In this document: one piece after another, positions 46,727 to 54,799 of the stretch
How the letters are laid out: each line of letters begins with the position of its first letter
Numbering within the stretch: position 1 is the first letter of the stretch
Assembly (NCBI GenBank): GCA_050012375.1
Contig: JBEKHH010000001.1
Location: forward strand, 124,001 to 188,000
DNA: 64,000 nucleotides
From: PALSA-1353 sp050012375
GTDB taxonomy: Bacteria > Planctomycetota > Phycisphaerae > Tepidisphaerales > Tepidisphaeraceae
Direction: 5' to 3'
Position numbers and translations under genes: made by a program
The notes under the pieces: generated by a model
Told to the model about the DNA's origin: nothing
The model's database searches: none
The model's input: the letters and a program-made list of their open reading frames with translations, nothing else

Positions 46727-48160
46727 TCAAATGTCGTAATACATCGCGAACTCATAGGGATGCGGCCGCAGCCGCAGCGCGTCGACTTCGTTGATCGTTT
46801 TGTATTCGATCCACGTGTCTATCACGTCGGAAGTGAACACGTCCCCTTTGAGCAGGAAGGCGTGGTCCTTCCGCAGCGCCGCCAGCGACTCCGCCAAAGA
46901 GCCAGGCGTCTGGGCCACTTCCTTGGCTTCCTCGGGCTCCAGGTCGTAAATATTCACGTCCAGGGGCTTGCCCGGATCGATCTTGTTCTGGATCCCGTCG
47001 ATGCCCGCCATCAGCATCGCCGAAAACGTGAGGTAGGGATTGCAGCTTGGATCGGGACAGCGGAATTCCAGCCGCTTGGTCTTGGGGTTGGTCGAATACA
47101 TGGGGATGCGGATGGCGGCGGAGCGGTTGCGCTGGCTGAGGGCGAGGTTGACCGGGGCCTCGTAGCCGGGGACCAGGCGCTTGTAGCTGTTGGTGGTCGG
47201 CGCCGCGAACGCCAGGATCGCCGCCGCGTGCTTGATGAGTCCACCCGCCGCGTGCAACGCCATCTCGCTCAATCCCGCGTATCCCTTGCCGGCGAACAGC
47301 GGCTTGTCGCCCTTCCACAAGCTGAAGTGCGTGTGCATCCCGGAGCCGTTGTCCTGAAACAGCGGCTTGGGCATGAAACACGCCGTCTTGCCGTAACGCC
47401 GCGCCACCATCTTGATGATGTACTTGTACAGCGTCACCTTGTCGGCCATCTGAATCAGCGGCGAAAACCTCATGTCGATCTCGCACTGCCCGCCGGTGGC
47501 CACTTCGTGGTGCTGGGCCTCGATCTCGATGCCGCATTCCTCCATGAGCAGCATGCATTCGGTGCGGATGTCCTGAAGCGAATCGCTCGGCGGGATCGGG
47601 AAATATCCTTCCTTGTACCGCAGCTTGTTCCCCAGGTTTGGCCGGTCGCCGTCACATTCCCGCCCGGAATTCCAAATGCCCTCCGCCGAGTCGATGTGGT
47701 AGTACCCTTCGTGCTGGTTTTGGTCATAACGGATCGAGTCGAAGATGAAGAACTCCAATTCCGGGCCCATAAAGGCCGTGTCCGCCAGTCCCAGACCTTG
47801 CAGGTACTTCACAGCCTTGCGGGCGATATTGCGTGGATCACGCGTGTAATCCTCCTTGGTCACGGGGTCGAGAATATTGCAGATCATCACAAGCGTCGGC
47901 TCCTTGGCGAACGGATCGACAAAGGCCGTTTCCGCCACGGGAACCACGAGCATGTCCGATTCGTTGATCGCCTGCCAGCCGCGGATCGACGAACCGTCGA
48001 ATCCCAAGCCGTCCTTGAAGGTGTCTTGTTCGATGCAATGCACCGGCACGGTGAAGTGCTGTTGCATGCCGGGGAAATCCATGAACCGCAGGTCCACCGC
48101 CTTGATCTTCTTGTCCTTGATAAGTTTCAAAACGTCCGCAGGAGTTTTAGCCGCATTCAC
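46727..48160 (-). CDS. glnA: Glutamine synthetase type I
   Basis: 477 residues. GSI signatures: LGFDGSSIRGWQAINESDM, GPELEFFIFD (metal Glu), HHEVATGGQCEIDMRF, and NPTT-type loop TTNSYKRLVPGYEAPVNL. The adenylylation-loop Tyr is present in VNIYDLEPEE, so the enzyme can be controlled by a GlnE-type protein. It starts at a GTG at 48160 with GAGAGG 6 bases before it; a sigma-70-like promoter lies about 45 bp further upstream. A second, similar GSI is encoded at 54.8 kb. Confidence 0.95.
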   Translation of the reverse strand: MNAAKTPADVLKLIKDKKIKAVDLRFMDFPGMQQHFTVPVHCIEQDTFKDGLGFDGSSIRGWQAINESDMLVVPVAETAFVDPFAKEPTLVMICNILDPVTKEDYTRDPRNIARKAVKYLQGLGLADTAFMGPELEFFIFDSIRYDQNQHEGYYHIDSAEGIWNSGRECDGDRPNLGNKLRYKEGYFPIPPSDSLQDIRTECMLLMEECGIEIEAQHHEVATGGQCEIDMRFSPLIQMADKVTLYKYIIKMVARRYGKTACFMPKPLFQDNGSGMHTHFSLWKGDKPLFAGKGYAGLSEMALHAAGGLIKHAAAILAFAAPTTNSYKRLVPGYEAPVNLALSQRNRSAAIRIPMYSTNPKTKRLEFRCPDPSCNPYLTFSAMLMAGIDGIQNKIDPGKPLDVNIYDLEPEEAKEVAQTPGSLAESLAALRKDHAFLLKGDVFTSDVIDTWIEYKTINEVDALRLRPHPYEFAMYYDI

Positions 48161-48202
48161 AGGTACCTCTCTTTATTTGGTTAAGGGTTGGTATCGACCG
48201 CC

Positions 48203-48231
48203 ATTTATCAGCAAAATTGGCGGCAAGTCAA
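48203..48231 (-). promoter_or_regulatory. Probable glnA promoter
   Basis: Reading leftward, TTGACT (48226-48231) and GATAAA/ATAAAT (48203-48209) are separated by 16-17 bp. The start of transcription would lie about 35 bp before the GTG. No sigma-54 GG...GC element was seen. Confidence 0.5.
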
Positions 48232-48598
48232 CTGGCCCGGCCAATCTGAACAGCCGCGGCCAAACGACAGTTTCAACGCCCGTAGCCGATCGTCAGGAGA
48301 CGCACGAATCTCCAACTCCCCTGTGGCGTTCAGCCGCGACCCATAGGGGAGCGAGTCTTTTGACACTCGAGAATCGCGGACGCCCATTGAGAACCCGTCG
48401 CCAAGAGGACGAGGCTCTCTCCACCTCAAACAGATGATCTGTCAGCAGTTAACGCGGATTCCAGCCGTGCCATGTCCGCCACCGTTCAGCCGCGCCGCTC
48501 GCCGGTTCGTCGAGATCGTCGCAAATACTGGACAACGATAAGATACCATTAGCTTTTCGTTAAGAATGAGCATATCTATTCCGATTGGCTAACGGGAT
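48232..48598. other. Gene-free stretch upstream of glnA
   Basis: No gene is supported. At about 48347-48367 it holds CCGCGACCCATAGGGGAGCG, a variant of the REP-like hairpin found at 38970 and 57119. The right part (48540-48598) becomes AT-richer and may carry the promoter of the following rightward gene. Confidence 0.5.
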
Positions 48599-51001
48599 TT
48601 GTGCGTTTTGGTGCAAGACATACGACAAAACGGTCTCGCCGGGGACGAATATCTCACCTACCACTTCCGAGGGAAGTTCGCGCTCGCGTTTCCTGTTGTC
48701 GACCGGCGGATGCGTCTGGCGGCTCTCCGCAGATTTCCCTTTTACAGTTTCAAACGTCGCGCTTTCCGTCGGACGCTTCAAATCGCGATATTCCTGAATC
48801 TCGATTCTCTTTTCTCCCGTCGTTCCAGAATTCCCCATCCGCTGCTAAAAGCCCTGGACTTTCCCGCCTGGTTGGATCGCGTGAAGCAACAGTTGCAGCG
48901 GTCCGATCTTTTCCCGGTGGTTCATGCCCCCGTTCAAGCAAAGCGGCATCGTTTGTACGTGCATCTGCTGGATAAAGATGGCGAGCCGATCGCCTTCACC
49001 AAGCTCGCGCTCGATGACCTCAGCAACGTCCAACTGTTGCACGAGCTGAATATGGTGTCGCTATTCAACGCCAATCCTCCGGAACATTTCCGGGTGCCGA
49101 CCCTTCTTTGCCAGGGTCTATTCCAGGGGCATCGGTATATCGTTCTTGAACCCCTGCCCGTCGGCGCTTCCGTCGCTTCCATGAGCTGGGAAATGCTCCG
49201 CGGTTATCTTCAGGACCTCTCCGGCATGGAGGCGCGGGTCCTGGACGTCAACGAGATGTGCGCGACCGCGTGGTGGCAAGGCTTCAACGAAATCGCCAGC
49301 CAGCTTTCGCCCCAGTTTATCGAGGAACTCCGAAGTCTGATCGGCGACTCTCTGCCGGTCGGACACGTTCACGGCGATCCCGGCGTCAACAACCTCGTCC
49401 GCGTCGCCGGCAAACTCTGGATCATCGACTGGGAGGGAAGCAGCGATGTCGGCCCTCGTCGAACCGACGAAATCGCTCATTATCTTACATCAAACCAACG
49501 ACGGATCCTTCATCATCCAAGGCTTGCCATTTCTCCTTTCACAAATGTTTTTATGGCTCGCGCGTCCAGGGAGGATCGGCGGGACGTGATGGCGGCGCTG
49601 GCGTACCTCGCCGCCTCCCGGCTCGATGCCGCCTGGCAGATTATTCGACATTGGGATGAGATCAGCAAGGTCCGTTATGCCCCACGCGACGCCAGCCTTC
49701 AACTGACCCTTTCCAGCAAAGCCGCGGTCAATCTGGCGATCATTTCCGACGAGCCGACCCCACAACGCGCGCCTCTCCTCGATCGCATCGCCCGCGAACT
49801 GACCGAGTGCACCGTCCATAATATATTCACCCACAGCATCTCGAATCCGGCCATGCCCTGGGAAATGGGAGTCCCGACCCATCTCAATCCCGTCTTTTTT
49901 CCCGCCGTCCATCTCCCTCCCAAGGGCCATATCAGCTGGCGGTCGTTGCCCCTGTTCAGGAAAATCCGCGATTACTTGATCGAGAACGACGTGCGCCTGA
50001 TTATTCTCAACGGGTGCGGCGACCTCGCCCACCTCCTGCTCATTCGCTGGGCGCGCAAGCGCGGCGTCTACGTTCTGCTGACCGGTGAAAACAATGTCTT
50101 CTGCGCCGCCCGCGGGCCGTGGCTCGGCCAACGGGCCAAGCGATACTATTACAAGTGGGTCTTGGGGGCCGTCGCCGGCGTGATGCCCATGGGGACTTGC
50201 GGCCAGGCGTATTATCGCACGTTCCGCGATCACGATCTCCCGGAATTTCTTTTTCCCTACGAGCCCGACTATGCCGCCCTGCGTAAGGTCGATCGCGCCC
50301 GCGCCAGGGAATTTCTCGTAACACGCGGGCTCGATCCGGGGCGCATACGCTTCCTCTTCTGCGGGCGACTGACGCCTTCGGCACGCGTCGACGTGCTGAT
50401 CGATGCTTTCATCTCCGTCGCCGTCGCCCTGCCCGACTGGGACCTGGTCATCGCCGGCGATGGGGAGCTGCGCCGCGGTTTGCAGGCGCGTGTTCCCACG
50501 GCGTTTGCCTCGCGGATTCGCTTCATCGGCTACGTGAATCGGGACAGAATGCCCTGGTGCTACCAGGCGTGCGACGTTCTGGTCGATCCCAGCGACGATG
50601 AACCATGGGGGATCGAGATCAATGAAGCGGTCGCCTGCGGGCTGGCCGTGATCGCATCGTCGGTCATCGGGTCCGCCGTCGAATTGGTTCGCCATCACGA
50701 TAACGGGCTGCTGGTTTCCCCGCGCAGCGTGTCCGCCCTGGCCCAGGCCATGCGGGAAGTCGCGCAGGGCGATACCCTCCGCCGCATGCGGAGGGCCTCC
50801 GCCAGCGCACTGCGAACCTGGCTCAATGTCGGCGATCCTTTGAACGGCGTGCGCAAAGCGCTGAATCACTTTAATCTTCTCTCGTATCAGGAAACGGCCC
50901 CGAGAAACGCTCCGGCACTTTTTGAAGTTAGCGACGAACCCCTCGAGAATTCCGCGGCATCTTCGATGCCGACCTCCGGAGCGCGGTCGTCTTCATTTTA
51001 G
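48599..51001 (+). CDS. Fusion of a phosphotransferase (APH-like) domain and a GT4 glycosyltransferase
   Basis: Up to 800 residues; TTG 48599 is the widest start, ATG 48710 (763 residues) an alternative. Residues ~85-390 resemble an aminoglycoside/choline-kinase-like phosphotransferase: the catalytic loop VGHVHGDPGVNNLVR is followed by WIIDWEGSSDVGP, the metal-binding DxE/D segment. The C-terminal ~370 residues are a GT-B glycosyltransferase of family 4: FLFCGRLTPSARVDVLIDAF, VIAGDGELRRGL, and DEPWGIEINEAVACGLAVIA, with the conserved Glu. The fusion suggests a sugar acceptor that is phosphorylated and glycosylated by one protein, perhaps a capsule or LPS core component. A convergent methyltransferase gene overlaps its 3' end by 9 bp. 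Confidence 0.8.
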   Translation: MCVLVQDIRQNGLAGDEYLTYHFRGKFALAFPVVDRRMRLAALRRFPFYSFKRRAFRRTLQIAIFLNLDSLFSRRSRIPHPLLKALDFPAWLDRVKQQLQRSDLFPVVHAPVQAKRHRLYVHLLDKDGEPIAFTKLALDDLSNVQLLHELNMVSLFNANPPEHFRVPTLLCQGLFQGHRYIVLEPLPVGASVASMSWEMLRGYLQDLSGMEARVLDVNEMCATAWWQGFNEIASQLSPQFIEELRSLIGDSLPVGHVHGDPGVNNLVRVAGKLWIIDWEGSSDVGPRRTDEIAHYLTSNQRRILHHPRLAISPFTNVFMARASREDRRDVMAALAYLAASRLDAAWQIIRHWDEISKVRYAPRDASLQLTLSSKAAVNLAIISDEPTPQRAPLLDRIARELTECTVHNIFTHSISNPAMPWEMGVPTHLNPVFFPAVHLPPKGHISWRSLPLFRKIRDYLIENDVRLIILNGCGDLAHLLLIRWARKRGVYVLLTGENNVFCAARGPWLGQRAKRYYYKWVLGAVAGVMPMGTCGQAYYRTFRDHDLPEFLFPYEPDYAALRKVDRARAREFLVTRGLDPGRIRFLFCGRLTPSARVDVLIDAFISVAVALPDWDLVIAGDGELRRGLQARVPTAFASRIRFIGYVNRDRMPWCYQACDVLVDPSDDEPWGIEINEAVACGLAVIASSVIGSAVELVRHHDNGLLVSPRSVSALAQAMREVAQGDTLRRMRRASASALRTWLNVGDPLNGVRKALNHFNLLSYQETAPRNAPALFEVSDEPLENSAASSMPTSGARSSSF

Positions 51002-51745
51002 ACTTGCAACGTACAATTGATTGACGCACAGCGGCCCCAGCAGCGGTGATTTTGCCGCCCGCTGTTCCCACCGCAGCGTTCTTGCAAACCCTGCCAAGCG
51101 AATCGCCTTGGGGCTGAAAAACCCGCTGGGAAGCACGCGATTCAGCCGCAGACCCGCCGCCTCAAGCATCGGCCGCAACTGCCCGGTGGTCAGATAATTC
51201 CCGATCGTGCTGCGCCCTTTCCCCATCCGCTTCAGCCGGTGATACGGCCACAAAAGCAATTTGTGACTCCACAAATTGCCGTGGTTATTGAAGACCAGCA
51301 AACTCCGTCCGTCCCGCAGCCGGGCCGCCAGCGCCTTCATCGCCACCAGCCGCAGCGAAGGGTCGGCATTCAGAAAAAATCGAAACGCCGTGATCAGGTC
51401 GTACTTTCCTTCGACCGGCGCATCGGCCGAGAGGATGTCGGCGCAAATGATTTTCGCCCGTTTCACCTTTTTGGCGGCGATGTCGCACATGGCCTGCGAG
51501 ATCTCAATTCCCGTGGCGGCATCCACCTGATCCTCGATGAAAGCGGTGATTCTTCCCGTCCCGGAAGCGAAATCCATCGCTTCAATACGCGGCTTGACCG
51601 ATCGCAAATCCGCAACAATCGCGCGAAGCTGATCCCGTTCGATATGCCACAACAGATCGGCATACGTGCCGGCGGCATACTCGCCGGTCTCATATTTCCG
51701 AGCGGAATCGCTTTCCTGGAAATGTGTGGAATAGCTTTCGGCCAT
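50993..51745 (-). CDS. SAM-dependent class I methyltransferase
   Basis: 250 residues from the ATG at 51745. Motif I is MDFASGTGRITAFIE, followed by the acidic residue at ATGIEIS and the motif II/III region YDLITAFRFFLNADP. The frame stays open upstream to 52156, but that part is the reverse strand of the dispersed repeat and is not used. The substrate is unknown; a small molecule or glycan is most likely given the convergent glycosyltransferase fusion. Confidence 0.82.
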   Translation of the reverse strand: MAESYSTHFQESDSARKYETGEYAAGTYADLLWHIERDQLRAIVADLRSVKPRIEAMDFASGTGRITAFIEDQVDAATGIEISQAMCDIAAKKVKRAKIICADILSADAPVEGKYDLITAFRFFLNADPSLRLVAMKALAARLRDGRSLLVFNNHGNLWSHKLLLWPYHRLKRMGKGRSTIGNYLTTGQLRPMLEAAGLRLNRVLPSGFFSPKAIRLAGFARTLRWEQRAAKSPLLGPLCVNQLYVASLK

Positions 51746-51887
51746 AGGCTTCTGCTCAACGTCTTGCCGGTGTCCGAGGGGAGGCCACTTGGGGGGATGG
51801 TGCAGGCCCAAGGACCAGGCGATCCGTTGCGTCCCATGATCGCTGCCCAACGGGCTGGCGGCAAGTTCGCGGGCCAGAGCTCTGCCG

Positions 51888-52206
51888 AGATTCGGAGTGA
51901 AGAAAATGTCCCACTCGAACCCAAAATGTCCCACAGGGGGGGAGGGGGGCGCTTCGCGAGAGAGTAGATAAGTTGAAAGTAGAGCAGTAGATAAGACGCA
52001 AAAGTCCAATCCCGTGTCGGAAAGGGTGGGACATTTTTCGGAAAATTGTTTTTTCATGGAAATCGGCGGACATGGCGGTGTCTCCCTGGCAGCGCGAGTC
52101 AAATCGAGCCCGCGTGCGGAATCGGGTGCGATGTTGTCCGTTACGCTTGCGAACATTTACCTAACTTGTGTCAGCTTTGCAAGGGAAAAGCTGTGGGAAT
52201 ATGTCA
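51888..52206. repeat. Dispersed ~319-bp repeat, copy 2
   Basis: Same orientation and register as 8900-9218, with no net indel. Both copies share a G-run, the block CGCTTCGCGAGAGAGTAGAT and the block TTTTTTCATGGAAATCGGCG. The right end lies about 110 bp before a small accessory operon with its own promoter. On the minus strand a ~95-codon frame is open through both copies, but most differences between them change amino acids. Confidence 0.85.
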
Positions 52207-52264
52207 ACGGATATCGCGGGTGCGTTTCGCAAAAAGCGCCCGGGATCCGGCATTGGCATCAAGC

Positions 52265-52293
52265 TTGACTCCCTAAGCCTTTTATAATATGAT
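52265..52293 (+). promoter_or_regulatory. Promoter of the GIY-YIG/D12 accessory operon
   Basis: TTGACT (52265-52270), a 17-bp spacer and TATGAT (52288-52293) lie 20 bp before the ATG at 52314. An overlapping TATAAT (52283-52288) is also present. The region is AT-rich compared with the repeat to its left. Confidence 0.6.
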
Positions 52294-52313
52294 ACTACGG
52301 GTGATATCACTCG

Positions 52314-52652
52314 ATGAAGCTTAGAAAATGCATTCTCCTGCTGCCGACAGCCTACAAGGACGGTTCTGAAGTGCCGCACGTCGTGCTGATCGGCATTCTT
52401 AGAGACATCGATAGGACGTTCGATGGGCATACGGTCGATGGGCTTTGCGATGGCGCATACAAGATGAGCAATGGGTCGATGGCGCATGACCAGTCATTAA
52501 AGGTTTGGATAGCGGTCGACCCGAAACGCGTGGGGGAACTGAAGAAATTGGCCGCTCGATTTGCGGGAGATTTGAAGCAGGAGAGTTTGTACTTCGAGAT
52601 TACCGAAGCTGAGGTCGAGTTTGTTCGGCCTTCATTGATCGGAGATGTGTGA
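52314..52652 (+). CDS. Unrecognised 112-residue protein, first gene of a putative R-M operon
   Basis: 112 residues, soluble, with alternating strands and helices (CILLLPTAYKDGSEVPHVVL, then KVWIAVDPKRVGELKKLAAR). No family is recognised. Its TGA overlaps the next ATG by one base, so both are translationally coupled. By position it could be a control protein or an accessory of the nuclease/methyltransferase pair downstream. Less GC-rich than the surrounding core genes. Confidence 0.65.
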   Translation: MKLRKCILLLPTAYKDGSEVPHVVLIGILRDIDRTFDGHTVDGLCDGAYKMSNGSMAHDQSLKVWIAVDPKRVGELKKLAARFAGDLKQESLYFEITEAEVEFVRPSLIGDV

Positions 52653-53779
52653 TGAACCAAGTCAACGACATTCTCGCCGAAGCTCAGCGCTTGGCCGAAG
52701 GGTCGAAGACCTGGGCTGATTTGTCTAACGCCCTATTTGATCCGCTCGACGGGGTGGTGACGAAGCGGTTCCCAGACCCGACGGAGCGAGCCAAGTTTCG
52801 TCTCAGCGATGCTTACGAAAAGCTGCACGGGCTTGTTAAGCGGAAGATGCAGGAAACCGGCGTTATAGCCGGCGCTGAGCCGAAAAAGAGTGGACGTTTC
52901 GTTGTCCGTCTTCCGCGAACGCTGCACGCCGCTCTAGAACAAGAAGCTGCAGCTGAGGGAACCAGTTTGAATCAGCTTGTTTTGGCGAAGCTTGCGGTTC
53001 GGCTCGGGTCCCTTGCAACGGGTGGAACCGCGTCACTAATTCGGGCATTCGGTGAGGTTCGAAATGGCTACTCCGCAGACCGTGTTGTGGCTGATCCGGT
53101 CTTAAACCGAAAGTTCCTGCGGCGATGCCGAGAACTTGAGTTGTCCGGCACCGACTACGACCTCAATTGGCGACTGCTGAATGCTCGGAAGGGAGGACTT
53201 ATGAGTGATCTTCCGAAAACAAAGAGATACACGGTCAATGAGAGCGACCGGTTCGAGTATGCGTCGGAACTTGCCGTCCGTCACCTTGAGCGGACCAAGG
53301 ATGTGTCGCTCGACCAGATTATTTGCGATCCTGACCTCGCGCGAGAGTTTGACCAATATGCGCAAAAACTAGCTCCCGGCTATACACCGCTCGAGTATCG
53401 GTGGCTAGCGTTAGGGCTACGCAAGGCGGGACGGCTCCAAAGGGATGCGGTAGCTCGGATCGAGGTGCCGAAACTCAAAATCGTCGCGGGTATGGCGAAG
53501 TTGAAGACTTCGTTGCTGCCACAGACAAGCGGGTTGTACATGTTTTCGAGCCGAGGCAAGCCTGTCTTTCTGAGCCACACGGATGGCCTACGCCAACGGG
53601 TTGAAAAGCATATGGACGTGAGCGATTCTCTCGGTCTACCAGAGTGGCTTTGGAGTGAAGGTCCCTTGGATCTGTCACTCGCAGAAACCCCCGGCGTGCT
53701 GCGCGCATCGCGGCAAACCGCAGAACTTCTTTTGATCAAAGAGCTCCGTCCGATTTTAAACTACCAACGCGCGGCGTAA
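52652..53779 (+). CDS. RHH-domain protein with C-terminal GIY-YIG-like nuclease domain
   Basis: 375 residues. Residues ~81-117 (GRFVVRLPRTLHAALEQEAA, then GTSLNQLVLAKLA) form a HicB/Arc-like ribbon-helix-helix DNA-binding domain. The last ~90 residues show the GIY-YIG pattern: SGLYMF (~293), PVFLSH (~304), LRQRVEKH with the catalytic Arg, an acidic residue in LIKELRP (~362) and the closing Asn in LNYQ. The middle ~170 residues are unrecognised. Followed by a D12 adenine methyltransferase, it is a good candidate for a restriction endonuclease of the GIY-YIG class, comparable in class to Eco29kI or Hpy188I, with an added DNA-binding domain. Confidence 0.6.
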   Translation: MNQVNDILAEAQRLAEGSKTWADLSNALFDPLDGVVTKRFPDPTERAKFRLSDAYEKLHGLVKRKMQETGVIAGAEPKKSGRFVVRLPRTLHAALEQEAAAEGTSLNQLVLAKLAVRLGSLATGGTASLIRAFGEVRNGYSADRVVADPVLNRKFLRRCRELELSGTDYDLNWRLLNARKGGLMSDLPKTKRYTVNESDRFEYASELAVRHLERTKDVSLDQIICDPDLAREFDQYAQKLAPGYTPLEYRWLALGLRKAGRLQRDAVARIEVPKLKIVAGMAKLKTSLLPQTSGLYMFSSRGKPVFLSHTDGLRQRVEKHMDVSDSLGLPEWLWSEGPLDLSLAETPGVLRASRQTAELLLIKELRPILNYQRAA

Positions 53780-53799
53780 GCGGTTCCGAGGACAATAGT

Positions 53800-54693
53800 A
53801 TGAAACGTTCTGGAAATAGGCTCCGACCTCCAGTGAAGTGGCATGGTGGAAAACATTACCTTGCGGAATGGATTATCGGCCAATTCTCAGCACATCGTGT
53901 GTACCTCGAGCCATTTGGTGGTGCGGCATCGGTGCTTCTGAACAAGCCGCCTGTGGAGGTTGAAGCATACAATGATCTCGACCTGAGAATCACGCGGTTG
54001 TTTCGTGTTCTGCAAAACCAAGGCGTAGAATTCGTTTCGCGCGTACGGTTTATTCCTTATAGCCAGAAGGAGTTTGAGGACGCGGGTAGTTATCCTGCCA
54101 ACGCGACTGAAGTGGACAAAGCGGTCTCCGATTTTGTGCGGTGGCGTCAATCGTTTGGCGGAAAGGGAAAGAATTGGAGCTACACAACGGCTCGCGCCAG
54201 AGGCGGCATGGCAGGTGATGTAAATGCATGGTGGACCGCTATCGATCAACTGCCAGAGATCATCGAGCGGCTAAAACGAGTGCAGATTCTCCATCAACCA
54301 GCGCTGCAGGCTATCCGCCGGTTTGATTCGCCGGATACGCTGATCTACTGCGATCCCCCTTACTTGCATGAAACACGTAGCGAGAATAGCCGCAATATCT
54401 ATGGCGTTGAGATGTCACAAGAAGATCATCGTCAACTTGCGGCGGTGCTCAATTCTTGCGCGGGTACAGTGGTCTTGAGCGGTTATCCATCGGCAGTGTA
54501 CGATCTGCTTTTAAGGGACTGGCGTCGCGTCGAATTCAAAATAGCAAACCACGCGGCCGGCGGTAGGACGAAGTCACGCAAGACCGAAGTGATTTGGATC
54601 AAAGAGGGACATCGCGCAGACAACTTGGCATCTTGTCGTAGAAAACCCGATCAAAAACGTATATTTTCAGGCACCGGGCGACAAGTTCCGTGA
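53800..54693 (+). CDS. D12-class DNA N6-adenine methyltransferase
   Basis: 297 residues. Motif order is that of Dam/DpnII-type enzymes: KWHGGKHYLAEWI at the N-terminus, the SAM motif LEPFGGAASVLL and the catalytic DPPY in IYCDPPYLHETR. The target-recognition region lies between. It probably protects host DNA against the putative GIY-YIG nuclease encoded 20 bp upstream. A related methyltransferase sits in the transposon at 61.9-62.8 kb. Confidence 0.88.
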   Translation: MKRSGNRLRPPVKWHGGKHYLAEWIIGQFSAHRVYLEPFGGAASVLLNKPPVEVEAYNDLDLRITRLFRVLQNQGVEFVSRVRFIPYSQKEFEDAGSYPANATEVDKAVSDFVRWRQSFGGKGKNWSYTTARARGGMAGDVNAWWTAIDQLPEIIERLKRVQILHQPALQAIRRFDSPDTLIYCDPPYLHETRSENSRNIYGVEMSQEDHRQLAAVLNSCAGTVVLSGYPSAVYDLLLRDWRRVEFKIANHAAGGRTKSRKTEVIWIKEGHRADNLASCRRKPDQKRIFSGTGRQVP

Positions 54694-54799
54694 ATCTGCC
54701 GGGCAATCGAACGCAGTTTTGACGCTCCGCCGGCCGGTCGTTAGCATACCCCGCTCGCTCGTTCGGGCCCGATCGCGATAGCTAAAGAGGAAATATTCA

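Noticed and set aside
46406..48184. 592-codon plus-strand frame opposite glnA
   Set aside because: Antisense shadow of a complete GSI gene; the beginning also overlaps the glnE 3' end in another frame.
52649..52652. Start of the RHH/GIY-YIG protein at GTG 52649
   Set aside because: The ATG at 52652 overlaps the preceding stop by one base (TGATG), the usual coupling arrangement.
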